This document shows, piece by piece, positions 60,113 through 64,000 of a stretch of 64,000 bases of DNA. The DNA is taken from NCBI GenBank assembly GCA_023823795.1, contig CP085710.1, positions 522,001 through 586,000 on the forward strand, read 5' to 3'. Position 1 is the first letter of the stretch. Each line of letters begins with the position of its first letter. The DNA comes from Bacillus sp. F19 (GTDB lineage Bacteria > Bacillota > Bacilli > Bacillales > Bacillaceae). The position numbers were made by a program, and so were the translations under genes. The notes under the pieces are model-generated. The model ran no database searches. It was not told where the DNA came from and worked only from the letters and a program-made list of their open reading frames with translations.

Positions 60113-61273
60113 TTAATTATTGGCGGTTTTAAAAGCAGGCTGCTTAAAGAAAGCGGTCGTTATGAAAATAAGGAGCAAAATAAAGCTGACTACATGAAAA
60201 AAATTAGCCGATGCCACATGCTCAATATATAATCCGCCTAAAAAAGGACCGGATATGCTTCCGATGCTGAAAAAGATGCCGCACAGCAGGTTTCCTGCAG
60301 GAAGCAGGTTTTTAGGAAGCAGATCAGCCATAAAGCTGATGCCAAGCGAAAAAGTGGATCCAACAAGCATGCCAGCTGTAAAGAAACAGATAACGAGCGG
60401 AATGAGTGTGTCTGCAAAGCTTGCGGCCATAAAGCTAATAAATCCAAACAGCATGACGAATAAAAGGGTATTTCTTCTTCCAAAACGGTCGCTGATGATC
60501 CCGAGAGGAAGCTGAAAAACAATGGCTCCGATGGCAAAGGAAGATAAGATAATGGAAACAGATGAGACATCTATTCCTGTCCGAAGCGCATAGACAGGGT
60601 AATTTCCGTTAAGAGAGGCTTCCAAAAAGCCATATCCGAACGTAGGAAGAAATGCGACCCATGCAAGCTTTGAAGCTTTTGCAAAGCGTTTTGCTGTCCC
60701 AAAAAATGAAGTCGATCCCATGTCTTGTTCAGGAAAATCATTCTTCAGGAAAAAGACGAAAGCCCATGCGATTAAACTAATGCAGCCTGAAAGAATAAAA
60801 GGCAGGCTTGGGCTTATTTCAGCAAGCGGTACCATAAGCGGCCCTGCTGCAAAGCCAAGTCCAAAAAACAGTCCATAAAGAGAGATATTGCGGCCGCGTT
60901 TTTCCTCAGAAGAGATGGATGTAATCCATGTTTGCGTTGAAAAATGCAGCATGTGATCGCCTACACCGATTAAAAGCCTGAGTAAAAACCAGAACCAGAA
61001 TGACTGAATCCAAAGAAAGCCAAACAAGCTGAGACCAACCATGATTCCTCCAACTAAAATCAGAGGCTTAAAGCCAAACCGCTTCAAGGGCCCTTCCATA
61101 AAAGGAGAGGCAATTAAAACACCTATGTAGAGCCCTGTGGCATGCAATCCATTGACAGATGAGGAGTATCCTTCCTGCTCAAAGATGATGGCAATCAATG
61201 GGAGAAGCATTCCCTGTGAAAAACCTGAAATAGCGACAATACTGACGAGTATAGCGAATTTGAATTTCGGCAT
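60113..61273 (-). CDS. Major facilitator superfamily transporter (YfkF-like)
   Basis: A 386-residue MFS protein with twelve segments. The loop 2-3 motif is degenerate, but the loop 8-9 copy is clear (IISDRFGRRNTLLF). The N-terminus (FAILVSIVAISGFSQGMLLP) and GVGDHMLHFSTQTW in segment 4-5 are typical of a multidrug/sugar-efflux-like subgroup. It holds the position of yfkF between yfkH and chaA in B. subtilis. The ATG on the minus strand has AAGGAGTC upstream. The stop codon is followed at once by a repeat element. Substrate unknown. Confidence 0.82.
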   Translation of the reverse strand: MPKFKFAILVSIVAISGFSQGMLLPLIAIIFEQEGYSSSVNGLHATGLYIGVLIASPFMEGPLKRFGFKPLILVGGIMVGLSLFGFLWIQSFWFWFLLRLLIGVGDHMLHFSTQTWITSISSEEKRGRNISLYGLFFGLGFAAGPLMVPLAEISPSLPFILSGCISLIAWAFVFFLKNDFPEQDMGSTSFFGTAKRFAKASKLAWVAFLPTFGYGFLEASLNGNYPVYALRTGIDVSSVSIILSSFAIGAIVFQLPLGIISDRFGRRNTLLFVMLFGFISFMAASFADTLIPLVICFFTAGMLVGSTFSLGISFMADLLPKNLLPAGNLLCGIFFSIGSISGPFLGGLYIEHVASANFFHVVSFILLLIFITTAFFKQPAFKTANN

Positions 61274-61396
61274 AATCTTGACTCCTTACTCTATTTTCCA
61301 TCCTGAATGTTACACTCATTATTCAAAGCAGACAATAAAAAATTGCATTTCCTTTTCGGGTCAAATGTTTTTCGGGTCTGATGCATAAAGAAAGGG

Positions 61397-61591
61397 ATGA
61401 TGACAGTGGAATTTAAAATGAGGGAAGCAGGATTCAGCGCAAATTTTGAATACGGGGAACTGCATGTTGCAGGAAATGAAGAATATGGTTTTCGTCTCTA
61501 TAAAGTTGATTAAGCTTGCCAGAAAGAATTGCCTAATGGTGCGTTTTAAGACAGCATTAACATTATTGAAACGTTCGAAATCAAAAAATGA
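61397..61591 (+). pseudogene. OsmC-family protein with internal deletion
   Basis: The frame starts with (M)EFKMREAGFSANFEYGE and HVAGNEEYGFRLY, the N-terminus of an OsmC-like peroxide-reductase-family protein, and stops soon after. A little later LARKNCLMV and, in another frame, DSINIIETFEIKK are the two parts of the normal C-terminus of the same protein. About 70 residues between them, with the first redox cysteine region, are gone. AAAGAAAGGG precedes the start. Non-functional relic. Confidence 0.85.
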
Positions 61592-61620
61592 GACTGTGCA
61601 TATCGCACAGTCTCATTTTA
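61583..61620. terminator. Bidirectional terminator
   Basis: GAGACTGTGC pairs with GCACAGTCTC, with T-runs on both sides; it ends the minus-strand PPOX gene and the relic on the plus strand. Confidence 0.88.
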
Positions 61621-62040
61621 AAGTTCGATGATTTCAGGTTCGCTTCCCGCTTTTTGATAATACCTGATTGATTTAGGGGTTATTTTTAAAAGTAAGTAGT
61701 TTGGATCGTCTGGTCCGGAAATCCACTCTTTTAACTCCCCGTTCCAGAATTTTTCTTTTAATTCGGCAGATTCTTCTACAGAAGCACTGCCTTCTATTTC
61801 TGCATAATCATTTTTCCAGCAGTCGCCTTCAAAGCCGAGAAGAACATGAACGCTTGAATTGCTTTCAATATCTTCTGCCTTGTGGGTATCTTTGTTTGTG
61901 GCTGTATATAAAGTTAGTCCATCGTGGAAAAACAGCATGAACCTGGAGAATGGTTTGTTTTGACGGATTGTGGCAAGTGTGCCGATTTTGTGTTCTTTGA
62001 ACATTTGCAGAACTTTTTCATTAGCTTCACTCATATTCAT
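61618..62040 (-). CDS. Pyridoxamine 5'-phosphate oxidase-fold stress protein (YdaG/GS26-like)
   Basis: A 140-residue flavin-binding split-barrel protein. The start (ANEKVLQMFKEHKIGTLAT) and LYTATNKDTHKAEDIESN are typical of the general stress protein 26 (YdaG) group, as is the C-terminal YLLLKITPKSIRYYQ. These proteins bind FMN or FAD and have no proven enzyme activity. The ATG on the minus strand is preceded by AAAGGAGTG. It is a single gene between a relic and chaA. Confidence 0.88.
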   Translation of the reverse strand: MNMSEANEKVLQMFKEHKIGTLATIRQNKPFSRFMLFFHDGLTLYTATNKDTHKAEDIESNSSVHVLLGFEGDCWKNDYAEIEGSASVEESAELKEKFWNGELKEWISGPDDPNYLLLKITPKSIRYYQKAGSEPEIIEL

Positions 62041-62162
62041 TCACTCCTTTCATATCTTTCATTAATCTGCATCAAATACGTCTTTTCATACGCAGCAAAA
62101 GCGTGTGGTTTAATTTTTAGCAAAAAAGAGAAAGAATAAGTAGAAGAAAGGGTGAGAATGAA

Positions 62163-63215
62163 ATGAATCGAATCTTTTTTATTGTTGTAATGGCAGGTGT
62201 TCCTCTATCAGTTATAGGGAGTCTAATGCACTGGCCGCAGATCCTCATGTTTGCCGTTTATTGTATTACTATTATTGCTCTTGCCGGCTATATGGGAAGA
62301 GCCACAGAAAGCCTTGCAATCGTGACAGGTCCACGGATAGGAGGACTGCTCAATGCTACGTTTGGAAATGCTGTTGAGCTGATAATCTCTATTTTTGCGT
62401 TAAAGGCAGGTTTAATTGGAGTGGTGCTTGCCTCTTTAACAGGCTCTGTTCTTGGAAATTTGCTTCTTGTAGCCGGACTGTCGTTTTTCGTAGGCGGATT
62501 AAAATTTAAAAGGCAGGAGTTTAATGTATACGACGCGAGGCATAATTCGGGTCTATTAATTTTCGCTGTTGTTGTGGCATTTGTGATCCCTGAAATTTTT
62601 GCAATGGACATGGATGAGGCAAAAACGTTAAACTTAAGTATAGGTATTTCAGTTATTTTAATTATTTTATATTTAGCAGCCTTATTCTTTAAGCTTGTTA
62701 CTCACCGCGGTGTTTATCAGCATAAAACAGATGAAATCGAAGATCACGAGCAGCCTGAATGGACTGCTAAAAAAGCATTGGTTATTCTATTGCTTGCTAC
62801 AATTGCTGTAGCTTACGTTTCGGAGAATCTCGTACATACATTTGAGGCTGTTGGCGAGAGCTTCGGCTGGAGTGAACTCTTCATCGGGGTCATTATCGTT
62901 GCAATTGTCGGAAATGCTGCTGAGCATGCATCAGCAATCATTATGGCATATAAAAATAAAATGAATATAGCAGTCGAGATAGCGGTAGGATCCACCCTGC
63001 AGATCGCCATGTTTATAGCACCGCTTCTGGTCCTGATTTCCTTAATGTTCACAAAAAAAATGCCGCTTGTCTTTACAGTGCCGGAATTGATTTCAATGGT
63101 AACGGCCGTTCTGCTGACCATTTCCATTACGAGTGATGGGGACACCAACTGGTTTGAAGGGGCAACCCTTCTGGCAGCTTACTTGATTATGGGCATCGGT
63201 TTTTATCTTTTGTGA
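62163..63215 (+). CDS. chaA: Calcium/proton antiporter
   Basis: A 350-residue cation exchanger of the CaCA/CAX family, close to B. subtilis ChaA (YfkE). Both alpha repeats are present: GGLLNATFGNAVELIIS in the first half and GNAAEHASAIIMAYKNK in the second, each with its conserved glutamate, and an acidic loop (QHKTDEIEDHEQPEW) between the halves. It exports calcium in exchange for protons. The start ATG at 62163 follows AAAGGGTGAG. A strong terminator follows the stop directly. Confidence 0.96.
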   Translation: MNRIFFIVVMAGVPLSVIGSLMHWPQILMFAVYCITIIALAGYMGRATESLAIVTGPRIGGLLNATFGNAVELIISIFALKAGLIGVVLASLTGSVLGNLLLVAGLSFFVGGLKFKRQEFNVYDARHNSGLLIFAVVVAFVIPEIFAMDMDEAKTLNLSIGISVILIILYLAALFFKLVTHRGVYQHKTDEIEDHEQPEWTAKKALVILLLATIAVAYVSENLVHTFEAVGESFGWSELFIGVIIVAIVGNAAEHASAIIMAYKNKMNIAVEIAVGSTLQIAMFIAPLLVLISLMFTKKMPLVFTVPELISMVTAVLLTISITSDGDTNWFEGATLLAAYLIMGIGFYLL

Positions 63216-63253
63216 AAAAAAGGGACTCTGTGCAAAGCACAGAGTCATTTTTA
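63215..63253 (+). terminator. Terminator of chaA
   Basis: GACTCTGTGC-aaa-GCACAGAGTC is followed by ATTTTT. Confidence 0.9.
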
Positions 63254-63408
63254 CGTGTAGGACGAAACAATTAGTAAGAAGCTAACCCTCATGAAATCAT
63301 GTGAGTTATTATAAATGTAGCATATCGTTTAAAAAATGTAAATATTCAGTTTTTAATTCTCTGCTGCAAAAGAGGACATACATATAAAGATAAAAGGGGA
63401 TGGAGAGC

Positions 63409-64000
63409 ATGATTTATCGATTGGCCTTTTATGTAATCGGTTTATTTGTTTTGGCATTTGGTATTACACTGACGATTAAAGCAAACCTGGGAGCTGGAGC
63501 ATGGGATGCATTAAATGTGGGATTAACCGATCAAATCGGCTTAACAGTCGGCAGCTGGATTTTTATTGTGGGAATCATAATTATTTTGTTAAACGCTGTT
63601 CTTATGAGAGAAGCTCCAAAGGTACTCGGCGTCGTTACCATTTTATTGATTGGCTTTTTTGTTGATTTCTGGATGCTTTCTATTTTTCAGGATATCATCA
63701 TACAAAATCTATTTTTAAAAGCAGTCATTTTATTTTTGGGGATTTTATTAATAGCAATTGGAGTTTCTATTTATCTTCAAACCAGCTTCCCTGCAAATCC
63801 GATTGACCAGCTCATGCTGACGCTGCATCAGAAGTTTGGACTAAGTCTGATGGCTGCAAAGACGATTGGTGAAGTGGGTGCGCTTGTTCTTGCTCTTTTA
63901 TTTGCAGGTCCTATTGGCCTTGGGACAATCATTATTACCTTCGCAATCGGACCGCTGATTCAGCTGTGCAATAATCCTGTAAACGCGGTTATTGGAAAAT
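63409..64000 (+). CDS. YczE/YitT-like integral membrane protein, 3' end outside window
   Basis: The frame starts with ATG at 63409 (MIYRLAFYVIGLFVLAFG), after AGGGGATGGAG, and stays open to the window edge, so at least 197 residues are encoded and the stop is not seen. It is strongly hydrophobic with five or more segments. The motifs KANLGAGAWDALNVGL and TSFPANPIDQLM are typical of the YczE/YyaS-type membrane protein family (related to YitT). B. subtilis YczE supports surfactin production through Sfp, but the mechanism is unknown. Confidence 0.8.
   Translation, partial: MIYRLAFYVIGLFVLAFGITLTIKANLGAGAWDALNVGLTDQIGLTVGSWIFIVGIIIILLNAVLMREAPKVLGVVTILLIGFFVDFWMLSIFQDIIIQNLFLKAVILFLGILLIAIGVSIYLQTSFPANPIDQLMLTLHQKFGLSLMAAKTIGEVGALVLALLFAGPIGLGTIIITFAIGPLIQLCNNPVNAVIGK

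Noticed and set aside
59885-60232. 115-codon plus-strand frame over the repeat element
   Set aside because: It runs through a structured repeat and into the end of the MFS gene; no ribosome site.

Overview
The window looks like chromosome from a low-GC, motile, probably spore-forming member of the Bacillaceae (Bacillus sensu lato; the mix of genes would fit a Metabacillus-like lineage, but the species cannot be read from the sequence). The reasons are strong AGGAGG-type ribosome binding sites, many TTG and GTG starts, flagellin and AbrB relics, a bacterial nitric oxide synthase, and a block (about 51.7-63.2 kb) that follows the B. subtilis yfkN-yfkM-yfkK-yfkJ-yfkI-yfkH-yfkF-chaA neighbourhood. 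No tRNA, rRNA, CRISPR array, intact transposase or prophage was seen.

Region 1 (0.5-8.3 kb) is a 2-aminoethylphosphonate uptake and degradation operon: binding lipoprotein, ATPase, fused double permease, phosphonatase PhnX, transaminase PhnW, a saccharopine-dehydrogenase-like enzyme and a DeoR-type regulator. Four hexamers at an exact 11-bp period in front of it look like a PhoP (phosphate starvation) box. An IS3-family remnant follows. Region 2 (8.4-16.8 kb) holds an acetyltransferase, an MTHFS-like protein, an amino acid permease, a DedA protein, a BrkB/YihY protein, a Glc-family PTS IICB with a co-transcribed phosphodiesterase-fold protein, and nos.

Region 3 (17.0-33.9 kb) is the most coherent system. 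A minus-strand aminotransferase/aldehyde dehydrogenase pair has a near-perfect sigma-54 promoter and two 20-bp palindromes shared with a divergent sigma-54 activator. A second sigma-54 activator precedes a second sigma-54 promoter that drives kamA, yokU, a beta-lysine acetyltransferase, a ferredoxin, an aminotransferase, two CoA-transferase subunits, a thiolase, an M20 deacylase and, after a gap, a LysP-like permease. Read together, these genes would carry lysine through acetyl-protected beta-lysine to 4-aminobutyrate and on to succinate.

Region 4 (34-43 kb) holds scattered single genes (GNAT, MFS, VOC, DUF1992, a divergent photolyase-family protein) and a PadR/split-permease cassette flanked by an inverted pair of non-coding repeats. 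Region 5 (43-47 kb) is the trehalose operon treP-treA-treR with TreR boxes and cre-like sites. Region 6 (47-51.7 kb) is a scar zone: abrB relic, secreted Ig-repeat protein, 5'-truncated flagellin joined to a GC-rich VOC gene, a desaturase-like fragment and an alpha/beta hydrolase. Region 7 (51.7-64 kb) is the yfk/chaA block, with small genes, a 21-bp tandem repeat, a second copy of an intergenic repeat element and an internally deleted OsmC-like gene.

At least seven relics (IS3 transposase, FabH-like, LuxR-type HTH, abrB, flagellin, desaturase-like, OsmC-like) lie between intact operons, so gene decay is a recurring theme of the window.
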